Positions 11,902 through 21,435 of a DNA stretch of 64,000 nucleotides are shown here, one piece after another. The DNA is from Paraglaciecola marina (GTDB lineage Bacteria > Pseudomonadota > Gammaproteobacteria > Enterobacterales > Alteromonadaceae): NCBI RefSeq assembly GCF_004360155.1, contig NZ_SAIS01000004.1:124001-188000 (forward strand), written 5' to 3'. Made by a program: the position numbers and the translations under genes. Position 1 is the stretch's first letter, and the number at the start of each line of letters is the position of its first letter. Under the pieces are notes generated by a model. That model saw only the letters and a program-made list of their open reading frames with translations. It did not search any database and had not been told where the DNA came from.

Positions 11902-14043
11902 GTGTCTGCAAAAATCACGTTAATAGCCATGCAAGTCTGTGGCGTATTATTTATATCAAATTCGGCTTTTGGCCAAGCTACACCGCAAGATGCGTCGGTT
12001 AACCAAGGAACTTCAGCCAGCCAAGACGCTGAGCTAGAAGTGCTTACTGTAGAAGGTCGAGCTTTATCTTTGTATCAAGGCAATGGCGCTGTATTTGCCA
12101 CACGCACTAATTCAGATATTGATAAAATCCCACAAACGGTTCAAATCATCACCCAAGAGCTCATTGAAGACCAAGCTGCCTATGAAATATCCGACCTATT
12201 CCGTTCAATGTCAGGTGTGTCTTATTTAAATTACGGCATTGTTAAAATGCGCGGTTTCGAGCAAGAAAGCCAAGTGTTTTATGACGGCATAAAAGGTGAC
12301 CCTTTTAGAACCTTTACTATTCCTCAACTTTTTAATATTGAACAAGTTCAAACCTTAAAAGGACCGTCTGGTGCTGCTTACGGAGCAGGGGAAGCAGGTG
12401 GAGCCATTAACTATGTCACTAAAAAGCCGACTTTTGAGCAAGAAAATACTGCTGAGTTAAGACTGGGTAACAAGGGGTTCTTCAGTGGCAGCATAGAATC
12501 TTCTGGGCCAGTAAATGAAGACAGCTCACAGCGTTATCGCGTGGGTGTTTACTCGAGCACAGAAGACTCTTACCGTAACAATGTTGAAGAAGATAACCTA
12601 ATTCTTGACCTAGGCTATGCTTGGGATTTTAGTAACGATAGTACATTAACGGTTCAATACACACATTTTGACCAGTTAGGTGAGCGCTTACGTGGCGTAC
12701 CCATTGATGAAAATGGTAATTTTTTAACGGATATATCTTGGAATAGCAACGAACCTGACGATGAGCAAGATTTTCAGTCAGACATTTTTCAAGTTAACCT
12801 CGAACACTCTTTCAATGATTGGCTAAGCAGTAACTCTACTGTGCGTTATTACGACACGGAAGAAGTGATCAAGTTTCATCAAGCAAGGGCTTTGGTAGAC
12901 AACGATGATGACGGTGTCTACGACGAAATAACGCGCCGCTACCAAGATCAAACCCGTATTTACCAAGGGATAGATCTAGCATCTTACCTTGTTGCCGATT
13001 TAGGTGAACACACTGTAGTAGCGGGTGCTGATTACCATTTCGCTAGTGAAGATGAAGTCTTTTATTATGCTAATGGTGTAAATAACGGCGTGTCTAATTT
13101 AAGCCTCACAAACCCAAGTTACGACTCTGATATCAGTGCTTACAATGCAACCTTAAACCGAGACAGGCTAACTGAATTAGACCAAATAGGTGTTTACATT
13201 CAAGACCAGTGGCAAGCAACAGCTAAACTAAATGTATTGGCCGGTGCACGACTCGATTATTTTTCTGAAGATTATATCGATAATGAAGATAATGCCGACA
13301 ACACCTCATACAATGACTTAGGTTACTCAGTTCGTCTAGGCGCCACTTATGATCTAAACGCGCAGATCAAACCTTATACTTCTTTCTCTACCGGTTTAAC
13401 CCCACAAACTGCATCTGATCAAGAAGACTCGCTAGATGGTGAGCTATTTGATCCTGAGGAAGCGCAACAGTTTGAAGTAGGGGTGCGTAGCTATCTGTTA
13501 GACAACATCCTGAATCTGAACGCTGCGATTTATCATATTGATCGCAAAAACACCATATCCGCAGATGAAGATGGTAATACCTCTGCAATTGGTAAAGTAC
13601 GTAGTCAAGGCTTTGAAGTTGATGCGCTTATGGATATTACCCCACGCTGGGTTGCTAGTATCAATTACACCTATACAGATGTTGAAGCAGATGATATATC
13701 TGAAGACAACACTGTTTATCGTATTTTAGCCAACAACCCTTATCATCAAGTAGGGGTATGGACCCGTTATGAGTTCCCAGCTATTTCATCTTCTATCGCT
13801 TTTGGCGCTGAATACGTAGGTGAAAGAACCGACCGAACTACCAGCTATGACGCACCTTTCACTATTCAGCCTTACACTATTTACGATTTGTCTTGGCAGA
13901 CCGCAGTGCAAGATTGGAAACTTCAACTGAATATCAAAAATTTATTTGATAAAGAATTTGCTCTTGCAGGTTTCAATGAGGTATCCGGTGCCATTGTTGG
14001 CGAACGCCGTCGTATCTACTTACAAGCATCATATGATTTTTAA
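11902..14043 (+). CDS. TonB-dependent siderophore receptor
   Basis: A 713-residue outer-membrane receptor of the FhuA/FhuE/FpvA type that imports Fe(III)-siderophore using TonB energy. The start is GTG (VSAKITLIAM). A signal peptide of about 24 residues ends near SAFGQA. The plug domain shows IPQTVQIITQELI, MRGFEQESQVFYDGI and LKGPSGAAYGAGEAGGAINYVTKKP-like features of the siderophore subfamily (residues about 70-180). The rest alternates aromatic beta-strands and ends in Phe (SYDF), as expected for a Bam-inserted barrel. A Fur box upstream fits an iron role. No biosynthesis or inner-membrane ferric-siderophore genes are adjacent, so the ligand is unknown and is probably a xenosiderophore. 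Confidence 0.93.
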   Translation: MSAKITLIAMQVCGVLFISNSAFGQATPQDASVNQGTSASQDAELEVLTVEGRALSLYQGNGAVFATRTNSDIDKIPQTVQIITQELIEDQAAYEISDLFRSMSGVSYLNYGIVKMRGFEQESQVFYDGIKGDPFRTFTIPQLFNIEQVQTLKGPSGAAYGAGEAGGAINYVTKKPTFEQENTAELRLGNKGFFSGSIESSGPVNEDSSQRYRVGVYSSTEDSYRNNVEEDNLILDLGYAWDFSNDSTLTVQYTHFDQLGERLRGVPIDENGNFLTDISWNSNEPDDEQDFQSDIFQVNLEHSFNDWLSSNSTVRYYDTEEVIKFHQARALVDNDDDGVYDEITRRYQDQTRIYQGIDLASYLVADLGEHTVVAGADYHFASEDEVFYYANGVNNGVSNLSLTNPSYDSDISAYNATLNRDRLTELDQIGVYIQDQWQATAKLNVLAGARLDYFSEDYIDNEDNADNTSYNDLGYSVRLGATYDLNAQIKPYTSFSTGLTPQTASDQEDSLDGELFDPEEAQQFEVGVRSYLLDNILNLNAAIYHIDRKNTISADEDGNTSAIGKVRSQGFEVDALMDITPRWVASINYTYTDVEADDISEDNTVYRILANNPYHQVGVWTRYEFPAISSSIAFGAEYVGERTDRTTSYDAPFTIQPYTIYDLSWQTAVQDWKLQLNIKNLFDKEFALAGFNEVSGAIVGERRRIYLQASYDF

Positions 14044-14446
14044 GTGACTAACTGACACGTTTGGGTTGCTCTAATTACGCAGCCCAAACACCACTGGTCG
14101 CTGGCCGCTATACTTGTTGCAATACTATTGGAATTAGTCACTCTGCCTAGCTCTGTGGGTAAGCCTTGCAACTAACTTGAGGTTACTAAGACAACTTTAA
14201 AACAAAAGACTAACAAACATATCGACTCCTCTCTTGCTAATATAATAATAAGATTTTAAAAATATTGGTTACACCCTAAACAAATGAACTTGAGGACAGT
14301 CGTCCTAAATTAGGAATAAATAGAAAAAACAAACACATAAATTGTATGTTTTTTAACCAAAAAAACATTGCATTCAAGTTGAGAGTTTGAAAAAGTAAGT
14401 AAGACTTCTATCTCCTAAGCTCGAAAAACTCGAAGGTGGCAACCTA
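14044..14446. other. Gene-free spacer of 403 bases
   Basis: No coding frame is supported here. At 14059-14089 a GC-containing inverted repeat (GTTTGGGTTGC pairing with GCAGCCCAAAC, one wobble) probably ends the receptor transcript, although no T-run follows. A short perfect hairpin AGGAC-AGTC-GTCCT lies at 14293-14306. The rest is AT-rich and presumably holds the promoter of the oxidoreductase gene; its ribosome site is AAGGTGG, eight bases before 14447. Confidence 0.5.
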
Positions 14447-16225
14447 ATGTTTACAATTCGATTTTACACGCAGCAGTTTCGCCCCAATCACTCAATAACA
14501 ATTTCCGGCAGTGCATTCAATAACTGGGGAATTCACGTTCCAGGACTCTATCAAGAAGGTGCCTGGATATTCACCTTTGAAAAGGATAATTATCCTAACC
14601 AGATCGAATTTAAATTCAGATTAGATTGCCAATATTGGCAAGAGGGTGCAAACAATAACGTGATAATTCCCTTCGACGGAGCTGTGTTTGATTACACTGA
14701 GGCCAATGTGAATTTTCCGGCTACAACCGAAATATTTGTGGAAAATAGTCGTTTACAAAGGCACTTTCTGCAACCCAACTTAGATGAATCTGAACAATAT
14801 GATGTGATAGTAATCGGCTCTGGTATGGGTGGAGGCATAGTTGCAGAACAACTTGCTGATTTTGGTAAAAAGGTACTGGTACTGGAGGCTGGTTCCTATT
14901 TGTTTCCAACTCATGTAGGAAACTTACCACGTCGACATATTTCTGGAAAATTCGACAAGCACCTTTGGCAACTATGGCCTGATTTTCAAACAAAAAATTT
15001 TAAAAATCCCGAGGCTCACGTTTACCAAGGTGCCGCTGGATTTAATTTAGGTGGGCGCTCAGTTTTTTGGGGTGCCTTGATCCCCAGACCAGCTTGGTGG
15101 GAACTGGAACCATGGCCAGATGAAATTCGCTATCAATTAGAAGATGTATACTTCGATAAAGCTGAAAACTTGATGAAATTAAGTAGATTGGAAAGCTCAT
15201 ATCAATCAAAGGCTAAAACCTGGTTCAATCAAGAGTTTCCTAATTGGCATGTCACCACTGCCCCAATGGCCGTGCAGCGAGGAGATGGAGAAGCAAGGAC
15301 TTTATCCGCAGGAGTATTCAATACAGCCTCATTGTTAATGGAGGCAGCCATGACTGACGATACTGATTTAACCATAAATTTAAATCATGCTGTAAACCAA
15401 TTATTAGTCGATGAAGATAAAATAACTGGCGTTCGTGCATATGATTTAATCGCTCGGCAAAACAGGACTTATCAAGCCGATAAGGTCATATTGGCCGCAG
15501 GGTCCATTGAAAGTTCTAAAATAGTACAACTTAGTGGTCTACAAACTGAATCAAACAAAGTGGGCAAAGGTTTTACCGACCACCCCATATTCTTCACCCA
15601 CTTTGCTATCCCAGTTAGCCACCCGCTATACGACAGACAAGCATCTTCTAAAATCACAGCTAGGATGACGGTAACCGATGACGACACAGCCCATAGATTT
15701 TTAATTGTTATTGAGCTCGGCGCCGATTTTAATCAAGGGCGTTACATTGACCCCGAATTTGCTGAAAAACATACTCAAGATCGAAACGATGAAATGCTTT
15801 GTGAAATTGTGTTTCTATGTGAAAGCCCTTTAGTAGAAGAGAATGAAGTCACGCAAAATGGACCAGATTACGAAGACGTAGACATAACGATGCAGGCTAG
15901 TCAGTCTGCAAATAACCTTATCGATGAAATGACCCAAATAAAAAATGAAGTCCTTAACAAACTAAATGCGACCGTACTTGAAAATGACAATCATTTTTTA
16001 AATCTAGCGCCATTGGGAGGAGTTGCTCATGAAGTTGGAACATTGCGACTAGGCGAAAATGCTCAAGGTGTGGTTGATACCCAGCTCAAATTTGATCAAT
16101 ATGAAAACTTGTACTGTTGCGATTTGTCTGTTTTCCCTAACTCACTTGCCGCAAACCCGAGCCTAACATTAGCCGCGTTAGCCCTACGATTGGCAGATAC
16201 ACTTCGAGAGGATATGCCTCCCTAG
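14447..16225 (+). CDS. GMC-family FAD oxidoreductase with N-terminal starch-binding-like domain
   Basis: A 592-residue protein. Residues 1 to about 95 resemble a CBM20/CBM48-like beta-sandwich: ITISGSAFNNWG near the start, then alternating aromatic strands (WIFTFEKDNYPNQIEFKFR). From about residue 118 the FAD-binding Rossmann motif DVIVIGSGMGGG is followed by VLVLEAGS, GGRSVFWGALIPRP, and the C-terminal GMC signatures HEVGTLRLG and FPNSLAANPSLT. GMC enzymes oxidise alcohols, sugars or choline with FAD. The added N-terminal domain suggests a glucan- or glycan-bound substrate. No signal peptide is visible, so it is probably cytoplasmic. Nothing adjacent fixes the substrate. Confidence 0.8.
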   Translation: MFTIRFYTQQFRPNHSITISGSAFNNWGIHVPGLYQEGAWIFTFEKDNYPNQIEFKFRLDCQYWQEGANNNVIIPFDGAVFDYTEANVNFPATTEIFVENSRLQRHFLQPNLDESEQYDVIVIGSGMGGGIVAEQLADFGKKVLVLEAGSYLFPTHVGNLPRRHISGKFDKHLWQLWPDFQTKNFKNPEAHVYQGAAGFNLGGRSVFWGALIPRPAWWELEPWPDEIRYQLEDVYFDKAENLMKLSRLESSYQSKAKTWFNQEFPNWHVTTAPMAVQRGDGEARTLSAGVFNTASLLMEAAMTDDTDLTINLNHAVNQLLVDEDKITGVRAYDLIARQNRTYQADKVILAAGSIESSKIVQLSGLQTESNKVGKGFTDHPIFFTHFAIPVSHPLYDRQASSKITARMTVTDDDTAHRFLIVIELGADFNQGRYIDPEFAEKHTQDRNDEMLCEIVFLCESPLVEENEVTQNGPDYEDVDITMQASQSANNLIDEMTQIKNEVLNKLNATVLENDNHFLNLAPLGGVAHEVGTLRLGENAQGVVDTQLKFDQYENLYCCDLSVFPNSLAANPSLTLAALALRLADTLREDMPP

Positions 16226-16569
16226 TCGCCACATCCTAATCCAAATAAAAACTAGGATTTATCCCTCAATAAACCGTCCCAATTCAGGACTTGCTATTGG
16301 CTTGTTATCCCTATTCGCCTGCTACTGGCCACTGCGTCAGTATATAAATCAGCCTGCTATTTATTCATTGCGTAACAGTGAATAATTGGCGATTAAAGGC
16401 ATATTTTTAAGGAAAAATTGAACCCGTCAGAATATATATTATATTGCCTGAGTGATGCCATGATGGCGGAGTAAAATTCCCCGTTAGCGTAAGAGAATTA
16501 AAGCACATCATTTAGGCGCTATTATAAAAAAAGCTCCCTTAGGAGCTTTAGAATAACACTTAAAACTGA
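16226..16569. other. Gene-free spacer between convergent genes
   Basis: It contains an inverted repeat ATCCTA (16233-16238) / TAGGAT (16253-16258) just after the oxidoreductase stop, a possible weak terminator, and the protease terminator at 16526-16550. The middle, about 16270-16520, shows no coding frame, RNA gene or repeat that I can support. Confidence 0.5.
16526..16550 (-). terminator. Terminator of the subtilisin gene
   Basis: Read on the minus strand, AAAGCTCC-TAAG-GGAGCTTT is followed by a T-run (TTTTATAAT). It begins about 20 bases beyond the stop codon of the protease gene. Confidence 0.85.
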
Positions 16570-18279
16570 CTAATTAACTGAGCCTGACAAGGTAACTCCA
16601 GTCGTTGCTCTATAAGCTCTAACACTAATATACCATGTGCCCGTTTGAGGGGAACTCACAGTTACTGATTCGTTATTACCATTTAAGTATGGACGGTAGT
16701 CCCAATTTCCTACAGTGGGCTGTGCACCATAACGTATATACAAATCAGCATCTCCAGTCCCCCCAGAAATATCTACACTCAATGTCGACGCACCCGGCTC
16801 AACATCCAAGGTATAATGCGCCCAACTACGACGTGACAAATCAGGAATATTTACTGAAAAAGTAACAGGTTCAAAGTCACCATCATCGCCACCTCCATCA
16901 TCATTTGTATCTAGTAACTCATCGATTGCAGCACTTGCATCGGCTATACCAGAACCACATTGGCTACATGTTCCAGGAAAAGCAGCAGCAGAATCTACAA
17001 TTGCAGCTTCAATCTCATCTGGCGTGGCACTAGGGTCGGCCTCATATAATAGTGCGGCAATGCCCGCTACATGTGGTGCTGCCATTGACGTACCTTGATA
17101 ATACGCATAGGTATCGGAAACTGGGCTTCCTGTTCCGGTATTTAAAGTAGAATATACACCACTAGAGGTACCAAAAGATAAATCACCACCCGGCGCCGCT
17201 ACATCAACTACGTTACCATAGTTAGTGTAATAAGCACTTGCACCAGTCGGCCCAGTTGCAGCAACTGAAATAATATCGGCACAGTTTGCAGGTACTGCAT
17301 TTGATGCATTAACTCCTGAGTTTCCAGCCGCAATGACTATCGTTGCGCCATTCGCTCTAGCTGAACTAATCGCTGCAACGTAAGACTGTGAACAACTACC
17401 AGATCCCCCTAAACTCAAATTAATAACTTGTGCAGGTGTAGTATTAGTAGGCACACCAGATACACTGCCGCCAGCAGCCCAAATTATTCCGTCAGTAATA
17501 TCTGAGGTGTAACCACCACATTTGCCTAATACACGTACCGGAAGAATTTGTGCATCGAAAGCGACCCCTGCTACCCCTGAATTATTATCAGTTACCGCTG
17601 CAATTGTTCCTGCTACATGAGTACCATGCCAAGAACTAGATGACGCGGGATACCCAAAACCACATTCATTAGCGGCAGTTGCATCGCCTGGATCTAAGGC
17701 ATTGCTGTCTCTGCCATCACCATCATTAGCAATGAAGGAATCACTGATCATATCGTAACCTGGCAAAACATTAGCGGCCAAATCTGCATGAGCCAGATAT
17801 CCAGTATCCAGCACAGCAACAACTACGCCATTGCCTGTAGCCTTGTCCCAAGCAGGTTCAACATTGATGCTGGTACCTGAATCAAAATAATGCCATTGAT
17901 TACTATATAAGGTGTCATTGGGTTGCAGTTGATGCTGCATAAGCTTGTCTTCTTCAGCGTATAAGACGCCAGCCATACTGCTTAACTTGTTTATCATCTC
18001 TTGCATGTCTGAGTCTGTCATGTCTTCTATTTCAAACACGTCAGATCCAAGAGCTGTGCGTTTCAAATGTTTAGCTTTTTTTGATAGGTAATTGGAAACC
18101 TTTAGTGCTCTTGAAGTTCTTCTTTGGCTTTCTGTACTAAGATCATTTTCGTTCTCTATGAACTTAATAATCACTCTATTATGCTTGAGCCCTTCAGCAA
18201 CAGCGACATGAGAGTATGTACCGAGTGAGAGAGCAACAAGTGTTAGTGGTATTAATGTAGATAGTTTTGATAGTTTCAT
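16570..18279 (-). CDS. Secreted subtilisin-like serine protease (S8) with C-terminal PPC domain
   Basis: A 569-residue extracellular protease. The start at 18279 (MKLSKLSTL) is preferred over the in-frame ATG at 18333 because it begins a clean signal peptide ending near VAVAEG and has an AGGCAG ribosome site. Residues about 28-120 are an I9-type propeptide inhibitor. The S8 triad is complete: Asp158 (VLDTG), His218 (WHGTHVAGT) and Ser398 (GTSMAAPHVAG), with oxyanion Asn319 (AAGNSG). Cys residues in the catalytic domain suggest disulfides, as in other marine S8A proteases. After an Asp/Gly linker, residues about 470-569 form a bacterial pre-peptidase (PPC) beta-sandwich, with DADLYIRYG. It is a likely type II secretion substrate with its own terminator. 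Confidence 0.93.
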   Translation of the reverse strand: MKLSKLSTLIPLTLVALSLGTYSHVAVAEGLKHNRVIIKFIENENDLSTESQRRTSRALKVSNYLSKKAKHLKRTALGSDVFEIEDMTDSDMQEMINKLSSMAGVLYAEEDKLMQHQLQPNDTLYSNQWHYFDSGTSINVEPAWDKATGNGVVVAVLDTGYLAHADLAANVLPGYDMISDSFIANDGDGRDSNALDPGDATAANECGFGYPASSSSWHGTHVAGTIAAVTDNNSGVAGVAFDAQILPVRVLGKCGGYTSDITDGIIWAAGGSVSGVPTNTTPAQVINLSLGGSGSCSQSYVAAISSARANGATIVIAAGNSGVNASNAVPANCADIISVAATGPTGASAYYTNYGNVVDVAAPGGDLSFGTSSGVYSTLNTGTGSPVSDTYAYYQGTSMAAPHVAGIAALLYEADPSATPDEIEAAIVDSAAAFPGTCSQCGSGIADASAAIDELLDTNDDGGGDDGDFEPVTFSVNIPDLSRRSWAHYTLDVEPGASTLSVDISGGTGDADLYIRYGAQPTVGNWDYRPYLNGNNESVTVSSPQTGTWYISVRAYRATTGVTLSGSVN

Positions 18280-18437
18280 TTTTTCTGCCTGATAATTATT
18301 ATTTTTAAATTTAGGGTAATAAATATACCCCAAAATAAAATAGGCAAAATTTTGCTAAAACGCAATGTTAATAGGTAATTATATTAACCACACAAGAAGA
18401 TGAGAGAACTAACTTTTTAACGCTAGCTAAAATACAA

Positions 18438-18653
18438 CTATTTTATGAGTTTATCTTTAACAGCCTGCATAAGGCGCTGCTTAACCTGTGGTGTTAAACC
18501 AAGGCTCACCAAAAATGAAGAAAAAGCACTGATAAATATGATGCTTTTTAAAATTTTCACACCTGTAAAAGCCATCACCAAGATTAAAATCGCCACATAA
18601 GCCAATCCAATCATACCCAAAAATAAACACATACCTTTTATTTCTTTACTCAT
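18438..18653 (-). CDS. Small inner-membrane protein, hypothetical
   Basis: A 71-residue protein with two hydrophobic segments (residues about 8-30 and 35-52) and a basic C-terminal tail (QRLMQAVKDKLIK). An excellent ribosome site, AAGGAGG, is placed eight bases before the ATG, which supports it as a real gene despite its size. I do not recognise a family. It lies between the protease and the dienelactone hydrolase-like gene, all on the minus strand. Confidence 0.65.
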   Translation of the reverse strand: MSKEIKGMCLFLGMIGLAYVAILILVMAFTGVKILKSIIFISAFSSFLVSLGLTPQVKQRLMQAVKDKLIK

Positions 18654-18743
18654 CAGTGAATTCCTCCTTTGTCCTTTTCTTAATAGTGTTCATTTATATA
18701 ACCCTGTCACAGAGTACCTGATAACAGGGTTTCATTTGAATTT

Positions 18744-19637
18744 TTAGCTTAAATGTTCTTTAAAAAAACTTAAGGTACGAGACCAAGCTAGCTCTGCCAT
18801 TTCAGGATTGTAACGGCTAGTAGAGTCGTTATGGAAACCGTGTTGTGTTTTTGGGTAAGTATGGGCAATGAAGTCCACCTTGTTAGCTTTTAATGCTGCT
18901 TCATAATCAGGCCAACTTGCATTCACCCTTTTATCATTTTCAGCAAACTGAATCATAATAGGTGCTTTGACATTTTTCACTAACTCACCTTTAGCTGGAG
19001 TGCCATAAAAAGGTACGGCGGCATCAATTAACTCTGGTGCTACGGCTGCCAACATATTGCTTATATAACCACCAAAACAAAAACCTACCACTCCTAATTT
19101 ATCCGTTGTAGCCTCATTTATTTTCAAAAATTCAGCCGCAGCAATAAAGTCTTGCTCTATTTTAGAACGGTCCATTCCACGCTGCATAGTACGACCTTCA
19201 TCGTCGTTACCTGGGTATCCACCCAGCGGAAATAAAGCATCAGGAGCAAAGGCGATAAAGCCTTGTTTAGCTAAACGGCGAGCGACATCTTTAATATACG
19301 GATTGAGACCTCTATTTTCATGAACCACCAAAACCGCTGGAGCCTTAGCTTTTAGCTCAGTAGGTACAACCAAATACCCCTGACCAGTACCGTGCCCTTT
19401 CGCAGATTCAAACGTTTCATAAGTTGCTTTAATAGCTGAATCATTAAAAGATACTTGCTCAGCCAATACATAGTTAGGAGTGAGTGCACCCGCTACCGCA
19501 CCAAATGTTAGGCCAGCAATAGGCAATGTCGCTAAACGACTCATAAAAGTACGGCGGTCGATATCACCATGAGCATAATCATCGTACCAATCAAATGCTT
19601 GCTGGGGGATCTGTTCGTTAGAAATGTGTGTCATCAT
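18744..19637 (-). CDS. Dienelactone hydrolase family protein with Tat signal
   Basis: About 297 residues. AAGGA lies five bases before the ATG at 19637, so this start (or the next codon) is preferred over 19655. A twin-arginine motif (DRRTFMSRL) followed by a hydrophobic stretch ending near NYVLAEQ marks it for folded export to the periplasm. The alpha/beta-hydrolase core shows VVHENRGLNPYIKDVARRLA, the nucleophile elbow GFCFGG with Cys (as in dienelactone hydrolase, where Ser is usual in other hydrolases), an Asp in FAENDKRVN and a late His in KTQHGFHN. The Cys-Asp-His triad therefore looks complete. The substrate is unknown; exported members are common in Alteromonadales. Confidence 0.9.
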   Translation of the reverse strand: MMTHISNEQIPQQAFDWYDDYAHGDIDRRTFMSRLATLPIAGLTFGAVAGALTPNYVLAEQVSFNDSAIKATYETFESAKGHGTGQGYLVVPTELKAKAPAVLVVHENRGLNPYIKDVARRLAKQGFIAFAPDALFPLGGYPGNDDEGRTMQRGMDRSKIEQDFIAAAEFLKINEATTDKLGVVGFCFGGYISNMLAAVAPELIDAAVPFYGTPAKGELVKNVKAPIMIQFAENDKRVNASWPDYEAALKANKVDFIAHTYPKTQHGFHNDSTSRYNPEMAELAWSRTLSFFKEHLS

Positions 19638-19730
19638 TTTGTTCCTTATAGTCATCTCTCAGAGGTGAGAAACATATCATGGCATTCTAAAATTTACTGT
19701 TAGTTTAGATTCGTCCACTCAAAATATTAC

Positions 19731-19770
19731 ACATAAAAACCTCATGTCATTTTTATTTAGGTTTTTATGT
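19731..19770. repeat. Perfect 12-bp inverted repeat
   Basis: ACATAAAAACCT (19731-19742) and AGGTTTTTATGT (19759-19770) form a perfect stem with a 16-base AT-rich loop. It lies between the dienelactone hydrolase gene and the GH109 terminator, a gene-free stretch of about 310 bases. It could be a second, back-up terminator for the GalNAc operon or an operator. Confidence 0.55.
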
Positions 19771-19821
19771 TAAAGCGTAACTCATAGCTGCTCGAATGTT
19801 CAGTTAACATCCATTAGATAC

Positions 19822-19856
19822 AAAAACCTGAAATTTACTTTCATTTTTATTTCAGG
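19822..19856 (-). terminator. Terminator of the nagP-nagK-nagA-GH109 transcript
   Basis: On the minus strand, CCTGAAAT pairs with ATTTCAGG around a 14-base loop and is followed directly by TTTTTG. It lies about 95 bases after the GH109 stop codon. Confidence 0.75.
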
Positions 19857-19950
19857 CCACCACGATATTTCAATTGCCCTTATTATTGTTAACAAAAGCA
19901 TATAAGTAACAGAACATAGCGTGTATTTAATCGCACACGATTTTTTAGAT

Positions 19951-21306
19951 TTAATACCTGTCGTCTAATCCAAATATAGGTTGTCTAGTTAACCATTTAC
20001 CACGGGTGAAATCAGGAAAGTGCATAGGCTTACCGCCACTAGCGATAGACTTTTCAGACATACAAGTGACCGCAGCCCAAGACGCATGATCGTACACATC
20101 CATCGGCATAGGCTCATTCCTTTTTAATGCCTCAACAAAAGCATGGATAACAAAGAAATCCATACCACCGTGACCTGCACCTTGCGCATCGCCTTGATAT
20201 TTTTTCCATAATGGATGATCGTATTTTTCCATATACGCAGCATCGTTTTCCCACTCATGTGCAGGACTCTTACCTTCAATATGTATACTGTTATTCAAAT
20301 CCATCCAAATACCATCAGTGCCTTGTACCCTAAACCCTAAAGAATAAGGTCGAGGTAAGTTTGTATCATGGGTTAACACTATGGTTTCACCTTGGGCACA
20401 TTTAATAACGGTGGTAACAATATCCCCCAATCTAAAATCAACAGAAGCATTGGGATGAGACTCACCTCCATTTGGATGCTCATCAATGTACTCATTTAAT
20501 CCTCGAGCTTTAGTAGCTGTCGATGTTAGATATTCAAAGCGATTACCTCTATTATTATTAATACAATTAGCAACTGGACCTAACCCATGAGTAGGGTATA
20601 AATCTCCGTTTCGAAGCACCGAATGGTTGGTTCTCCAGCGCGCCTCACTGTAGCCTTTTTGACCAAATTCTACGCCACCACCATACAATTGCTTACCATT
20701 ATTAAATTTAACGTGACGAAGATCATGTTGGTAGCCCCCCTGAAGATGAACAATTTCACCAAAAAGGTTTTGTCTTACCATATTTAAAACAGCCATCACG
20801 TCACGGCGATAAGCTACATTCTCTAAGATCATGAAAGGCGTTTGAGTTCGTTCATAAGCATCGACTAATGCCCAACATTCTTCAATATCAAAGGCACCGG
20901 CTACTTCAAGGCCAACTGCTTTTTTAGCTTCCATTGCATCAATCGCCATAGGCGTATGCCAAACCCAAGGTGTTGAAATAATCACTGCATCAACATCATC
21001 TCTAAGTAAAAGGTTCTTATAATCTTCATCGCCTGCACCAAACATGGCAGGTTTAGCCATGCCTGCACTCTCAACCATTTTTGCTGAATTTTCGAGTCTC
21101 TCTTTGTCTACATCACAAACGGCAGTTACAACAATATCTTTTCTTTTTAAGGTAAGGGCTAGCTGCCCTGTTCCCCGCGCACCAATCCCAATAAAACCTA
21201 AACGTAATTTGCTAGCAGTCGATGATGTAGCATAAGAAAATGGCGTAGCTGAAAGGGCTAATGCTGCACTAGCAGCGGTGTTAACTAAAAATTTTCTTCT
21301 ATTCAT
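19951..21306 (-). CDS. GH109 alpha-N-acetylgalactosaminidase-like protein, Tat-exported
   Basis: A 451-residue protein with start MNRRKFL at 21306. NRRKFLVNTAASAALALSA is a twin-arginine signal, expected for an enzyme exported with bound NAD. The N-terminal Rossmann domain has GFIGIGARGTGQLA and CDVDKERL, as in the Gfo/Idh/MocA fold. The middle and C-terminal regions carry features I associate with GH109 rather than dehydrogenases: NVAYRRDVMAVLNMVR, GGYQHDLR, ARWRTNHSVLRNGDLYPTHG, ARGLNEYI and GAGHGGMDFFV. GH109 enzymes remove terminal alpha-GalNAc by an NAD-assisted oxidation/elimination mechanism. It is last in a minus-strand series with nagP, nagK and nagA, which fits release of GalNAc in the periplasm before uptake. 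No operator is visible directly upstream, so it is probably read from the nagP promoter. Confidence 0.9.
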   Translation of the reverse strand: MNRRKFLVNTAASAALALSATPFSYATSSTASKLRLGFIGIGARGTGQLALTLKRKDIVVTAVCDVDKERLENSAKMVESAGMAKPAMFGAGDEDYKNLLLRDDVDAVIISTPWVWHTPMAIDAMEAKKAVGLEVAGAFDIEECWALVDAYERTQTPFMILENVAYRRDVMAVLNMVRQNLFGEIVHLQGGYQHDLRHVKFNNGKQLYGGGVEFGQKGYSEARWRTNHSVLRNGDLYPTHGLGPVANCINNNRGNRFEYLTSTATKARGLNEYIDEHPNGGESHPNASVDFRLGDIVTTVIKCAQGETIVLTHDTNLPRPYSLGFRVQGTDGIWMDLNNSIHIEGKSPAHEWENDAAYMEKYDHPLWKKYQGDAQGAGHGGMDFFVIHAFVEALKRNEPMPMDVYDHASWAAVTCMSEKSIASGGKPMHFPDFTRGKWLTRQPIFGLDDRY

Positions 21307-21435
21307 AATCAATATTTATCCGTTGAGAAATACGCAAGACCAAAGCCCAACGCAGATTAAAAAACAAGAACATCTTCTAAAGAGAACAACAGGTAAATCA
21401 GCGTTATTCTTTAATCAAAGATGACAGCATAATGT

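Noticed and set aside
14293-14306. AGGAC-AGTC-GTCCT hairpin as a small RNA or attenuator
   Set aside because: A 5-bp stem alone is expected by chance, and no promoter or terminator frames it.
19951-21306. Simple Gfo/Idh/MocA sugar dehydrogenase
   Set aside because: The Rossmann fold fits, but the Tat signal and the motifs WRTNH, GGYQHDLR and GAGHGGMD match GH109 glycosidases better, as does the GalNAc context.
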